Origin: an uncultured Mycoplasmatota bacterium
GTDB taxonomy: Bacteria > Bacillota_I > Bacilli_A > RF39 > UBA660
Assembly (NCBI GenBank): GCA_947297555.1
Contig: CAMYTM010000001.1
Coordinates: forward strand, 1 to 43,995
Direction of reading: 5' to 3'
DNA length: 43,995 bases
The position numbers were made by a program, and so were the translations under genes. A model generated the notes under the pieces. That model ran no database searches. It was not told where the DNA came from and saw nothing but the letters and a program-made list of their open reading frames with translations. Shown here piece by piece: positions 43,973 to 43,995 of the stretch (the stretch's first letter is position 1; each line of letters starts with the position of its first letter).

Positions 43973-43995
43973 TTTAGAAAAAAAAGTATTATAAT

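Overview
This is a low-GC, AT-rich Firmicutes (Bacillota) chromosome segment. The organism reads as a gut-type Bacilli or Clostridia relative: it has an AddAB pair, a CwlD-type amidase, an HtrA protease, Shine-Dalgarno starts, and TGG for Trp with TGA as stop. I cannot name the species from the sequence. No rRNA, tRNA or CRISPR array was recognised.

Left chromosomal part (1-13114). It holds a radical SAM protein beside a HipA-kinase-like protein, a secreted amidase convergent with a zinc-dependent phospholipase C-like protein, an Abi (AbiD/F, HEPN) protein coupled to an HtrA protease, a DUF2130 protein, and addB-addA.

Right part (13115-43276). This is one 399-codon N-acetylmuramoyl-L-alanine amidase gene (Amidase_3 plus four LysM repeats) cut into four pieces by three different large-serine-recombinase elements lying side by side. 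Joining 13115-13158, 24908-25135, 39252-39593 and 42691-43276 gives exactly 1200 nt, fully in frame with one stop. The element ends carry inverted arms placed symmetrically around 2-bp cores (CA, GG, GG), as expected for serine-recombinase attP sites. All three insertion points lie in DNA coding for conserved motifs: DPGHGG, NHINAGGG and LysM KSGDT.

Element 1 (13159-24907, 11.7 kb) carries an AlbA_2 ATP-binding protein, a DUF4238 protein with a nuclease-like partner, a MobV-type relaxase broken by one in-frame TGA, an unknown protein coupled to a Clp-like AAA+ ATPase, an XRE repressor with divergent promoters, a frameshifted HTH protein and the recombinase. A 90-bp copy of its left end recurs inside it at 15231, so the AlbA module looks like an accreted or duplicated end module.

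Element 2 (25136-39251, 14.1 kb) is a defence island: a SMEK-domain STAND-type NTPase, an AbiEi-like antitoxin with a Fic protein, a type III restriction-modification pair (mod, res), an HTH protein, the recombinase and a reverse-strand membrane protein. Element 3 (39594-42690, 3.1 kb) carries a Nudix hydrolase, a ribbon-helix-helix protein, a dense palindromic region and its recombinase. After the amidase a PD-(D/E)XK-like protein follows.

Elements 1 and 2 each hold a similar short hairpin followed by a C-run, a possible transfer origin. If real, the element 1 relaxase family could mobilise element 2 in trans. The strongest points for follow-up are the triple integration with its decoded att sites, the two-gene Clp-like AAA+ system, the SMEK-STAND gene, and the AbiEi-Fic pair placed ahead of a type III R-M system.
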